This document shows, piece by piece, positions 23,960 through 32,979 of a stretch of 64,000 nt of DNA. The notes beneath the pieces were generated by a model, which saw nothing but the letters and a program-made list of their open reading frames with translations, had not been told where the DNA came from and did no database searches. The translations under genes and the position numbers were made by a program. The stretch lies in the NCBI GenBank assembly GCA_020852515.1, contig JADZAS010000036.1, positions 1 to 64,000 on the forward strand, read 5' to 3'. This DNA is from Phycisphaerales bacterium (lineage in GTDB: Bacteria > Planctomycetota > Phycisphaerae > Phycisphaerales > UBA5793). How positions within the stretch are numbered: the stretch's first letter is position 1; every line of letters starts with the position of its first letter.

Positions 23960-26900
23960 ATGAGCATGACTGACGCCGGCGAGCCGAGTTCCAGCCATGG
24001 TCCGGCACCTGCGCCCGCCGCCGCGCACCATCACGGCGGCGTGAACGCGATCATTCGCATATTTCTGCACTCGAATCTCTCGATCATTCTCATCGCGCTG
24101 GCGGCGCTTCTCGGCGTCGCGGCTCAGCTGCTCACGCCGCGCGAGGAGGACCCGCAGATCGTCGTGCCGCTGGCGGACATTCACGTCGCCTTCCCCGGCC
24201 ACAGCGCGGAGGAGACAGCGCGCCTCGTCGCCACACCTCTCGAAAAGATTCTCTACCAGATCGACGGCGTCGAATACGTGTACTCGATGTCCAGGCGCGA
24301 CAGCGCCGTCATCACCGTGCGATTCTTCGTGGGTGAAGACCGCGAACGCAGCCTCGTCAAGCTCTACAAACGCATCGATGAGAAGATCGATCTCGTGCCG
24401 CCGGGCGTGAGCGGCTGGGTCGTCAAGCCCGTCGAGATCGATGATGTGCCGATCGTGACGATGACACTCACCGGGCCGTCGGCCGATCCGTTCACGCTCC
24501 GCCGCGTGGGAGAGGAGATCGTCGAGCGCCTCGCCACGCAGCGCGACGTCTCGCGGGCTTACGTGGTGGGCGGCGAGTCGCGGCAGGTCAGCGTGCGGCT
24601 CGATCCGGCGCGCCTGGCTGCCTACGGCATCGCTCCGGCGGACGTGCAGCGCGCCATCGCCGTGACCAACGTCGCCGCCTCGGCCGGTGCGATCGACCGA
24701 GGCGATGAGCACGTCAGCGTCGAGGCGGGGCAGGCGTTCTCCAGCGCAGCCGAATTGCGCGAACTCGTCGTGGGCCTGTTCGACGATCGGCCGGTGTTTC
24801 TCAAGGATGTGGCGGAGATCAGCGATGGCGCCGCGGAGATCTCCAGCTACGTCCGGCACGGCTGGGGGCCCGCAAGGGACTTCGGGCACCACGCGGCGGC
24901 GCCGGGATCGCTCATCGGCGCGCCCGCGACGGGCGCTGCTGACCCGCAGGAACTATCCGGCGCGGCCGTGACCATCGCCGTGGCCAAGAAGAAGGGCACC
25001 AATGCCGTCTGGGTGGCCGACGAGATTATCCGCCATGCCGGTGAGTTGCGCGACTCGATTATCCCCGACGACATGGAGCTGGTCATCACCCGCAACTACG
25101 GCTTGACCGCCGATGAAAAAGTCAACGAACTGATCGGAGCGCTCGGCGTGGCGGTGTTCATCGTCATCGCGCTGCTCACGATCGGGCTGGGCTGGCGCGA
25201 GGCATTGATCGTCGCGGTCGCCGTGCCGGTCGTGTTCGGCCTGACGCTGCTGGTGAACCTGCTCTTTGGATTCACGATCAATCGCGTGACGCTCTTTGCG
25301 CTGATCCTGTCGCTGGGTCTGCTCGTTGACGATCCCATCGTGGATGTCGAAAACATCGTGCGGCACTTTCGACTGCATGGACGCGCCACGCGCGAGATCG
25401 TGCTTGAAGCCGTGTCGGAAATCCGGCCGCCGCTGATCACGGCGACGCTGGCGGTGATCGTGTCCTTTCTTCCGATGATGTTCATCACCGGCATGATGGG
25501 GCCGTACATGCGCCCGATGGCGCTCAATGTGCCGGTCGCCATGCTCATGTCGATGCTTGTCGCATTCACGATCACGCCGTGGTTGTCGTACCACGGGCTG
25601 CGCCGGCACTACGGCGGCGAGACCGCGACGGCCGTGACCGATGAAGTTGACGAGCACGACATCACTGCCGTGCGCCAGACGCTGCTTTACCGGCTGTTCT
25701 ATCCGCTGATGGCGCCGCTGCTGCACTCTCGTCGCAACGCGGCCGTCTTTCTCATCGTCATGGGCGTGCTCACCGTCGCGGCGATGCTGCTCGCGGCGTT
25801 TCGCACCGTGCCGCTGAAGATGCTGCCCTTTGACAACAAGAACGAACTGCTGCTCGTGCTCGATCTGCCCGAGGGAACCACGCTCGAGCGCACCGACGCC
25901 GCGGTGCGAGACCTCGAGGAGTCCATAGCGCAGGTGCCGGAAGTGGTTGACTTCACCAGTTACGTCGGCCTCGCCTCGCCGATGGATTTCAACGGCCTCG
26001 TGCGGCACTACTACCTGCGGCAGGGCGCCAACGTGGCGGAGATCCGCCTCGGTCTCGTCGGCAAGAAGAGTCGCTCGCAACAGAGCCACTCGCTTGGCCT
26101 GCGCGAGCGCGACGCGTGGACGCGGATCGCCGCGGGCCACGGCGCGAGTCTCAAGATCGTCGAGACGCCGCCGGGCCCGCCGGTTCTCTCGACGCTCGTG
26201 GCCGAGGTGCGCGGCCAGGCGGATTCGTCATACGACGAACTCATCGCCGCCGCGCGGTCTGTGCGCGGCCGGCTTGAAGTCGAGCCAGGCGTGGTCGATG
26301 TCGATGACACGATCGAAGCGCCGCAGGGCAAGTGGCGCTTCGTCGTGGACCGGGAGAAGGCGGCGATCAACGGCATCTCCGTCGATGATGTCGCGCAGAG
26401 CCTCGCCCTGGCCGTCGAGGGCGCCACGGCCGGCACCATCCGCGATCCCGACGATCGCCAGCCGGTGGTGATCGAGTTGCGTCTGCCCCGGCCGCTGCGC
26501 TCGAATTGGGGCCTGCTCAACGAGATTCGGCTGCGCGGCGCGAGCGGCTCCATGACGCCGCTGGCCGAGATCGGCGCGTGGGAGGTGTTGCGCGTCGAGC
26601 AGACGATCTATCACAAGAATCTCGAGCCGGTCGTATACGTGACGGCCGAATCCGCCGGCCGCCCGCCGGCCGACGTGGTCGTCGATCTTCTCGCCGATCG
26701 CGCTGCATTTGAGGCGATGCCCGACGGAGCGGAGCGCGCCGGCAGCGGCTGGATCGCACAGGCTGAGCCACGCAGCGCCGACGGCCGTTCGTTCATCAGG
26801 CCCGGCGGGGGCGTGGCGTGGGCCGTGCCCGATGGCATCAACGTCGCTTTCACCGGCGAGGGCGAACTCAAGATCACCCTCGAGGTCTTCCGCGACCTTG

Positions 26901-27466
26901 GCATCGCATTCGGCGTGGCGCTTGCGGGCATCTACATCCTGCTCGTGGCGCAGACCGGTTCATTCGCCATTCCCGCTGTCGTGATGCTCGCCATTCCGCT
27001 CACGGTGCTGGGCGTGATGCCCGGCTTCTGGCTGCTCAACGTGCTCTCGGGCGGCAACGTCGGCGGCTACGCGGATCCCATCTTCTTCACCGCGACGGGG
27101 ATGATCGGCATGATCGCCTTGGCCGGCATCGTCACGCGCGACTCAATCATCCTCGTGGATTTCATCCACCTCTCGCTGCAGCGCGGCCGGTCGCTGTTTG
27201 ACGCCATCATGGAAAGCCGCGTGGTGCGCCTGAGGCCGATCCTGCTCACCGCGGGCACGGCAATGCTCAGCGCCGCCCCGATCGCCATCGACCCGATTTT
27301 CTCGGGTCTGGCGTGGTCGCTCATCTTCGGGCTGTTCGCCTCGACGGTGTTTACGCTGTTCGTGATTCCGGTTGCGTACTGGCTCATCTACGCCAACACG
27401 CCGGGCCACGGCGCAGGGGAGCGCGCCGGGGGCACGGCCATCGCGAAGCCACAAGCGGCGGGATAG
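23960..27466 (+). CDS. RND efflux transporter, AcrB/MdtB-like
   Basis: A 1168-residue proton-driven exporter, somewhat longer than the usual 1030-1050. The first membrane helix follows a short cytoplasmic tail (NAIIRIFLHSNLSIIL), with two large periplasmic loops and two blocks of membrane helices. The TM4 motif LGLLVDDPIVDVENIV carries the acidic pair used for proton relay. Extra length lies in periplasmic insertions (a Gly/Ala-rich loop near 300-330, and one near 910-960). The substrate cannot be inferred. It ends 28 bp before the tRNA-Ala fragment, so the second mobile element inserted immediately downstream. Confidence 0.9.
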   Translation: MSMTDAGEPSSSHGPAPAPAAAHHHGGVNAIIRIFLHSNLSIILIALAALLGVAAQLLTPREEDPQIVVPLADIHVAFPGHSAEETARLVATPLEKILYQIDGVEYVYSMSRRDSAVITVRFFVGEDRERSLVKLYKRIDEKIDLVPPGVSGWVVKPVEIDDVPIVTMTLTGPSADPFTLRRVGEEIVERLATQRDVSRAYVVGGESRQVSVRLDPARLAAYGIAPADVQRAIAVTNVAASAGAIDRGDEHVSVEAGQAFSSAAELRELVVGLFDDRPVFLKDVAEISDGAAEISSYVRHGWGPARDFGHHAAAPGSLIGAPATGAADPQELSGAAVTIAVAKKKGTNAVWVADEIIRHAGELRDSIIPDDMELVITRNYGLTADEKVNELIGALGVAVFIVIALLTIGLGWREALIVAVAVPVVFGLTLLVNLLFGFTINRVTLFALILSLGLLVDDPIVDVENIVRHFRLHGRATREIVLEAVSEIRPPLITATLAVIVSFLPMMFITGMMGPYMRPMALNVPVAMLMSMLVAFTITPWLSYHGLRRHYGGETATAVTDEVDEHDITAVRQTLLYRLFYPLMAPLLHSRRNAAVFLIVMGVLTVAAMLLAAFRTVPLKMLPFDNKNELLLVLDLPEGTTLERTDAAVRDLEESIAQVPEVVDFTSYVGLASPMDFNGLVRHYYLRQGANVAEIRLGLVGKKSRSQQSHSLGLRERDAWTRIAAGHGASLKIVETPPGPPVLSTLVAEVRGQADSSYDELIAAARSVRGRLEVEPGVVDVDDTIEAPQGKWRFVVDREKAAINGISVDDVAQSLALAVEGATAGTIRDPDDRQPVVIELRLPRPLRSNWGLLNEIRLRGASGSMTPLAEIGAWEVLRVEQTIYHKNLEPVVYVTAESAGRPPADVVVDLLADRAAFEAMPDGAERAGSGWIAQAEPRSADGRSFIRPGGGVAWAVPDGINVAFTGEGELKITLEVFRDLGIAFGVALAGIYILLVAQTGSFAIPAVVMLAIPLTVLGVMPGFWLLNVLSGGNVGGYADPIFFTATGMIGMIALAGIVTRDSIILVDFIHLSLQRGRSLFDAIMESRVVRLRPILLTAGTAMLSAAPIAIDPIFSGLAWSLIFGLFASTVFTLFVIPVAYWLIYANTPGHGAGERAGGTAIAKPQAAG

Positions 27467-27494
27467 TGCGGATTCAGTTGGAAATCGGGGAAAG

Positions 27495-27538
27495 TGGAGC
27501 TGATCGGGATCGAACCGACGACCTCTTGCATGCCATGC
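27495..27538 (-). pseudogene. tRNA-Ala(GGC) 3' fragment (attachment site)
   Basis: On the minus strand this reads the anticodon loop with GGC, the 3' anticodon stem GCAAG, the variable loop, T-arm, acceptor 3' half and an encoded CCA. The 5' half, which should continue to the right, is absent; sequence diverges after 27538. This is the signature left when an element integrates into a tRNA 3' end. A reading frame across it beginning MELIGIEPTTSC is an artefact. Confidence 0.8.
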
Positions 27539-27685
27539 CGTCCCAAGCCTGGGCCTGAACGCGTAAACGACGCTAGGACCGAGCTTTGCCGATTGCAAGC
27601 GTTGCCAGAATCGTCCCGTTTTTGGCGAGTTTTGGCAGCCAGCGCGGTTCCCACACCGCGCTGCACCGCGCCATGTGCGCAGAAT

Positions 27686-29119
27686 TCAGCCGTCCCCTTT
27701 ACCCTGCAGGCACTTCGCTGCTCGCCACCGCTTGGGGTCGGCTATTTCGCAAGCCAGCCATTCGCCAAAGCTAGATTCAATGAGTTCCCGCTTTGCGCTG
27801 TAAGGGACCCTAAGACACTCGATCCTTCCCGCGCTCGCTTCGCGAGATACTCGCGACATTGCGCTGTCAAGCCTGATGCCGGGAATGACGCTTATGAGGC
27901 GGGCCGCGCCCTCCTTTATGCTGATCGTACTCGGGTCAACAGAGGTGGCCGGATTTGCCCGCGAGGAAAGGTCAGTTTGCGTCGATGGTGCGCAAGTCGG
28001 CGATCGGTCCGGCGCGCCGTGGGCGCAGCCCGCAAGCTGAGGGGCTTGAGTTCCACGTTGCAAAGGCTCGTTTGCGATTGACCCTAGTTCAGCCTGAACT
28101 CGAGCACGACGCAGAGTTTCCGACTGCGTTATCGCCTTCTTCATGGTCTCCGGATGGCAGCGGCTCCGTCGAGCCAGCTCATTGACCCCAGGAAACGGGT
28201 GGTTGCGGATGTACTCCTCCCCACGTTCCTTGGCGACCCGCCACGCCTTGGTGCCATCACCACGGTTCTTGGCGTCCTCCTGGCATGTCGTCTCAAATGC
28301 AAGCCCTGCAGCAGGTTTCGTGCTTGGAGCAGCCTCGGAACCGATCGAAGCAGGCTCCACCCCGGCAATCGCCGCCGCACTGACTCCGGTCCGAGTAATG
28401 CCTCGCGCGCCTCCGTCGTGCTCGAGCCCGTCTGGCTCATCGTGTCGGATTGAATCCACCCCAATGGGAGGAAGGGAGCGCTCCACGAAGATCTGGCCGG
28501 GGACTCGTCGGCGGCTATTCCCATCGAAGCCGCGAATGAACTCGATGACGTGCGGACGCTTCTTCTTCAGCAGGACATCTCGGGCAATCTCGCCCTGGTC
28601 CGTCAACCTGATCGCCACGATGTCGTAGCGGTACCTCTTTCGATCTGTCGAGCCGTCGACTGGTTCGCTCATATGCAGAACGTCTGACTTGACGAAACGA
28701 GCGACTGCCGAAGCGTGGTCACCGCTGACGCGGCACTCCGCTCTCGTCCATGTGGCGCAAGAGTTCCAACGAGCCGACACGATGGCCCGGGCTTCCATAA
28801 AGCCACAGTCGACAAGCATCAAGATCGCCTCGCTGTCGAGGCTGGAGAGCTCTTCCCAGTCAATGGCGACCCAGCGCCCGTTCTGTTTGACCAGGATCTG
28901 CGCGAGCTTGTGATCCAGCAGATCCACTTTACGCGGGTGCGCGAGATTGGGCAGTTCGTCGAGCAATGCAGTCGGCAACAGCAATCCCGGCCTGCCGTTA
29001 CCTGTTTCGCGGCCCAGGACACTTGGCGCGGGCCTCGACGCCCGCGCGTCTCGACTCGCCGACGGTCGACTCTGTTGTGAGCGCGATCCGGATCCTGCTG
29101 TCTTCGAGAGGGGTTTCAT
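27686..29119 (-). CDS. Unknown island protein with two HTH-like segments
   Basis: A 477-residue protein starting MKPLSKTAG, with AAGGAGGTGCC immediately upstream. After a Ser/Arg-rich N-terminus comes an alpha/beta region (KVDLLDHKLAQILVKQNGRW, then YRYDIVAIRLTDQGEIARDV). An HTH-like segment NPFPGVNELARRSRCHPETM-like (HPFPGVNELARRSRCHPETM) lies near residue 320, and a second near the C-terminus (ISIKEGAARLISVIPGIRLD). No catalytic motif is recognised. It is the first gene inside the island, transcribed towards the attachment site, and could be an element regulator or DNA-binding maintenance protein. Confidence 0.6.
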   Translation of the reverse strand: MKPLSKTAGSGSRSQQSRPSASRDARASRPAPSVLGRETGNGRPGLLLPTALLDELPNLAHPRKVDLLDHKLAQILVKQNGRWVAIDWEELSSLDSEAILMLVDCGFMEARAIVSARWNSCATWTRAECRVSGDHASAVARFVKSDVLHMSEPVDGSTDRKRYRYDIVAIRLTDQGEIARDVLLKKKRPHVIEFIRGFDGNSRRRVPGQIFVERSLPPIGVDSIRHDEPDGLEHDGGARGITRTGVSAAAIAGVEPASIGSEAAPSTKPAAGLAFETTCQEDAKNRGDGTKAWRVAKERGEEYIRNHPFPGVNELARRSRCHPETMKKAITQSETLRRARVQAELGSIANEPLQRGTQAPQLAGCAHGAPDRSPTCAPSTQTDLSSRANPATSVDPSTISIKEGAARLISVIPGIRLDSAMSRVSREASAGRIECLRVPYSAKRELIESSFGEWLACEIADPKRWRAAKCLQGKGDG

Positions 29120-29904
29120 GGCACCTCCTTGCGAACAAGTCAATGATCCTGCCTCGGGTCTGAGTCGCGCAATGATAGAACCGTTCAGCGCCACGTTGGG
29201 CCGTGAAGTGGAGCGGGTTGCGGGCAGGAGCAGGTGGCACCCGGCCGCAGGTCGATCTGGGAGGATGTCCTTCGGTGGACCCTCTCGTCCGTCTGGGGCT
29301 CAGTTCCACCACTCGGTTCCCTCGCTGCCACATCACTTCGTTCGATCGAGACAGTGTGCGTCGTCGGCACGTCCCGAGACGAAGACGAAGTGTGCCGGGG
29401 ATGCGTGCGATACGTTCCATCCTCCGGCGACCAACGCGAACTGACACAACACCAGCCGCGACTAGGCGGTACGCCGGTGAGTCCCGTGCGGCGGTAACGG
29501 ACGAATGACGGACCGGCCCCGCAGGGCGCCAGATTCGGCGGGTCCGGCGTGAGGCGTGCATGACTCGGAGACGGGCAGCGCGGCGGCGACGGCCTAAGCA
29601 CCGCGACTGAAAGCCGTCAGGCAAGCCAATCGCCGGCGGCCCGAACGAGCCGTACGCGGAGGAAGGCAAAGCCACTGACCGCTACCGGTCGCCGGCGGTT
29701 CCGCGCAGCGCGAATGCAGGATTGATCCGTGCGCGGCGCAGCTCGCCGGCTGACACTGGGTGCGTCCGCAATGACGGAAGGGCTGGCATCAAGCGCTGGC
29801 GCCGCCAAGGGCTAGGGCGGCGTGATGTTTGCGTCCGTGGCGCGGCGTCAGCTAAATCTGGCGGCGAGCGATATTGCCAGCGTCATCATGACCAATGGTG
29901 ATGT
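29120..29904. other. Non-coding 785-bp gap
   Basis: Between the unknown gene and the end of the ATPase gene. Reading frames here are short, mutually overlapping and low-complexity, with no ribosome binding sites. I see no RNA gene or strong repeat. It may be the remnant of deleted genes plus the promoter of the leftward gene at 29119. Confidence 0.5.
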
Positions 29905-32900
29905 TCACCGGCGTAGGTCATGGCGACGGAAGCCGTCCCCCAAGAAATCGAACTTGCGCTCGAAGAGCGTGGCGAGCTTCTCGCTTGCAGTCGCAAACAG
30001 GATCTGTCTACTGCCCGCCAAGGCAAGCTCGCGCAAGTAGTCCAGAAACGACAACGCATTTAGATCATCGACATGGGCGATCGGGTCGTCAATCAGAACC
30101 ACAGGCGGGGCCGCCCGTAACTGTGCATTCTGAGCCAAGAAAATCGACAGGGCAAAAGCGGCTCGCTGACCGGTGCTGATCTCGCTGAGTGTGGCCTCGG
30201 TTGCGCGGTTCTTTCTGACAAGCGTGGAAAGGCAACCGCCAAGCCCTGAGAACTCTGCGGGGGCGTGGATACGGCCGAAGATCATCTCGATCTGCGCGCG
30301 GTTCCGCTTGAGCGCCGCCTCCATGGCACCGGTCAGGGAGTGGTTCGTCTGAATGGCCTCAAGTGCCTTGCCAGCTTTGACTAATCGCTCAATGCGGGGG
30401 CTTACTTCTGCCAGCTGCTTGGCGAGTTGTTCCCTCCGCTTTGTGGACTCCGCGAAGATGGTCTTCGCCTGCTGCTCCCTGCCAAGCACGGCTTGGAACT
30501 CCGCTGCGACTTTGCGGATCGAATCGGTCTCAACTACCAGCTCGGAGAGCGGTCTGTCTCCCGGCCACGGAAACGACTTGAGCAGGGTGCCGAGCTTCTC
30601 CCGAAGGCTGTCTGCTACTGCGCGGCGCTCCTTGAGCTGGGATACCGCTACTTTCAGGCTCTCAGTACTGGACTCCCCCAATCCCAGACCTGCCTCAAGC
30701 GATCGCTGAAGTGCCGCGGCCTTGGAACGCTCCTCCTCCAGCGTCCTGGCAGCGCTCGCCTGGTCGCGCTCGATCGTACCTCGGACTTGGTCGATGGTCT
30801 CCTTCGTCCAATCGGCCAGAGCGTGACCGGAATCGCGCAAGCCCACGAGGAGTTGATCCAACATGGCAACGGGTAGGCCTTGGGACTCCAGAGCTTGAAG
30901 TTCTTTATTCAATGCCTCAAGTCGTCGCTGTGCCTCGACAAGCGCCTGCCGTGCTCCTTCGATCTTCGACAGTGTGGCCACGACCGTGACCGCTCCATCG
31001 ATCGCTGCCCGCTCGCAGAACTTCCCGAGCCACGTTGACGCATTCTCAACGATCACGGCTTGGCGCAGCGCCTCTTCGCGCTGCCGCAACTGCGACAGCA
31101 ACACTTGTCCGCGAGCTTCGACGTGCTGATCCACGCCAAGCTGCATGTGCTTGGCCAACTCCCCGGGGGCGAACTGAGTGTGGCACAGGGGACACTCCTC
31201 GGATAGGGGACTGACCTGGAGGATCTGGGCTGCGATGTCGCGAAGCTGTTGCGCCAGGCTGACTGAGTGATCGCGGAGCCGTGTGAAGCATGCGTGCTCT
31301 TCCTTCGCGGCGTTCACTGCCTTTTGTGCAGCCGTGCGCGCCGCCTTGGCAGCCGCGGCGAGTGCGACAACAGTCGCTTCAGGCTGGCTCTTCGCGAGCA
31401 CGGTCAGCAACGTGTCATCGGAGCCGGCTAGCAATCCGCCGTGGGATGTCACGGCGTTCTGCAGCTTGCGAAGTTCCTCTGCGCGATCGGGCAGGCCGGC
31501 GTCCACCACGCGCGCCGCGTCAGCAATCAGCGTCAAGGCGCTCTGGAAACGGCGGACCTGATCTACGAGTCGCCTTTCCTTCTTTCGATGCTCCTCGAGG
31601 CGCTCTATGTCTGCTTCCGCCCTTTCGCATGCCTTCTTGGCGTCGCTGCTGTACTTCTTCAGTCCATCGGCTGACGTAGGAGACGCCGCCCACTCAAACG
31701 CGGCGGCCTGCATCGCCAATGACTCCAGTTCCGGAAGCGATTCGAGGAGAAGTTCGGGAAACTCTGCTTTGTCCTTGGTCGGCGCCGGCCACTTGAGACG
31801 GCGCACCATGTCCTCGACCCGCGTGAGTATTGAGTCTGACTCCTGTTTGACACTACCCGCTTCCTTGAGACGGGCGTCAAGCGTGACGATCTCGCTTTTG
31901 ATTTGAGTTTCAAGAGGCCGCAGTTCGCGGAGCTTGGCTGTTGTGGCGTCATGCAGTCGCTCGATCTCACGCCACGTCTTGGACGCCTCGGACCCCACGA
32001 GCAGATTGGAAAGATCGTCGTCAAGCCGTGCGGTCGATTCCGCGAGGCCGACTGCTGCGTCGGTATCGAGAAAGTTGAACAGTGCAAAACTCAGGTATAG
32101 GTTGTTTGTCTTCACCTCCGGCTGCCCGTACCAGTGCAGATTCCTTTGCCTGAACGTCTTCTGAGGTCGGGTATGCGTCGCAGTCTCCTTGCTGCCATCG
32201 GCGAACACCGCCGCGATGTCGTACGCGCCGTCCGCGTGCGCATTTCGTTTGTTCCTTCCGCAATAGAGGAGCTCGATGGCCTCAAGGAGCGATGTCTTTC
32301 CTGATCCGTTGGCACCGACAATGAGATTCACTGTGCCGAACGCAAAGTCGCGTTGCAGAGGAAACTCTCGAAACTTCGCAAGCTGAAGCGATTTCAGAAA
32401 CGGCAGCGGGCTGAGGGATGGCTGCGGCGTTGGCACTGTAGGCGGGGGCGAAGGTGTTGCGGACGCCGTTTCAATCAGTGCCAATCGACTGGGAAGCGGC
32501 TTATCGCTCAGTACCGCCTTATCAAGACCGACCTCCGTCAGCTTTGCGAGCCACACCGAGTGAATGCTGGCTTCTGGCAGTGCGTCCGGCGATGCCGATG
32601 GAGGAGCCCCGAACGCAGCATCCAGCTCACTCTCAGTAATGACGAATTTGCGAGCATAGGTGCGATCCAGCTCTATCCACTGTTTGGCTTCTTCCATCGC
32701 ACTGGTGCGCGCCTGCTCGGCACTGACGACAAAATACAGATAGTTACTCCACTGCAGGCTTTTCTTGCCCTCAAAGTACCGCTTTCCTATCACCCGATCC
32801 TGATAGTCTGTGAGCGCCTCACGCGTAGTAGGCAGATGCGAACCGACATCGACGTAGTACAGAGCGAACGCATGGCCGTTCGATTTGCGAGTGAATCGGA

Positions 32901-32979
32901 TTACGAATTCCTCGACCTGTTCAGCGTCCGGGAAGCGGAGCGCAAGTCGTTCGCGCAGTTGGCCAATGTTGAGCATCAT
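29905..32979 (-). CDS. Rad50/SMC-like ATPase
   Basis: A 1024-residue ABC-type ATPase. Residues 1-190 form an extra N-terminal domain (EFVIRFTRKSNGHAFALYYV) ending in a Pro-rich linker. The Walker A VGANGSGKTSLLEAIE (about 230) begins the SMC head; two long coiled coils follow, separated by a CPLC motif (SEECPLCHTQF) that looks like the zinc hook of Rad50. The signature LSEISTGQRAAFALSIFLA and Walker B VVLIDDPIAHVDD are near the C-terminus. All ATPase motifs are intact. Such proteins sense or tether DNA and often act with a nuclease or effector. The ATGA overlap with the nitrilase-fold gene implies a functional pair. Confidence 0.82.
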   Translation of the reverse strand: MMLNIGQLRERLALRFPDAEQVEEFVIRFTRKSNGHAFALYYVDVGSHLPTTREALTDYQDRVIGKRYFEGKKSLQWSNYLYFVVSAEQARTSAMEEAKQWIELDRTYARKFVITESELDAAFGAPPSASPDALPEASIHSVWLAKLTEVGLDKAVLSDKPLPSRLALIETASATPSPPPTVPTPQPSLSPLPFLKSLQLAKFREFPLQRDFAFGTVNLIVGANGSGKTSLLEAIELLYCGRNKRNAHADGAYDIAAVFADGSKETATHTRPQKTFRQRNLHWYGQPEVKTNNLYLSFALFNFLDTDAAVGLAESTARLDDDLSNLLVGSEASKTWREIERLHDATTAKLRELRPLETQIKSEIVTLDARLKEAGSVKQESDSILTRVEDMVRRLKWPAPTKDKAEFPELLLESLPELESLAMQAAAFEWAASPTSADGLKKYSSDAKKACERAEADIERLEEHRKKERRLVDQVRRFQSALTLIADAARVVDAGLPDRAEELRKLQNAVTSHGGLLAGSDDTLLTVLAKSQPEATVVALAAAAKAARTAAQKAVNAAKEEHACFTRLRDHSVSLAQQLRDIAAQILQVSPLSEECPLCHTQFAPGELAKHMQLGVDQHVEARGQVLLSQLRQREEALRQAVIVENASTWLGKFCERAAIDGAVTVVATLSKIEGARQALVEAQRRLEALNKELQALESQGLPVAMLDQLLVGLRDSGHALADWTKETIDQVRGTIERDQASAARTLEEERSKAAALQRSLEAGLGLGESSTESLKVAVSQLKERRAVADSLREKLGTLLKSFPWPGDRPLSELVVETDSIRKVAAEFQAVLGREQQAKTIFAESTKRREQLAKQLAEVSPRIERLVKAGKALEAIQTNHSLTGAMEAALKRNRAQIEMIFGRIHAPAEFSGLGGCLSTLVRKNRATEATLSEISTGQRAAFALSIFLAQNAQLRAAPPVVLIDDPIAHVDDLNALSFLDYLRELALAGSRQILFATASEKLATLFERKFDFLGDGFRRHDLRR

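Noticed and set aside
27494-28081. Plus-strand frame beginning MELIGIEPTTSC
   Set aside because: It is a translation through the tRNA-Ala fragment, a well-known annotation artefact.
29120-29904. Short frames on both strands in the gap
   Set aside because: No ribosome binding sites, mutually overlapping, low-complexity translations; no support for coding.
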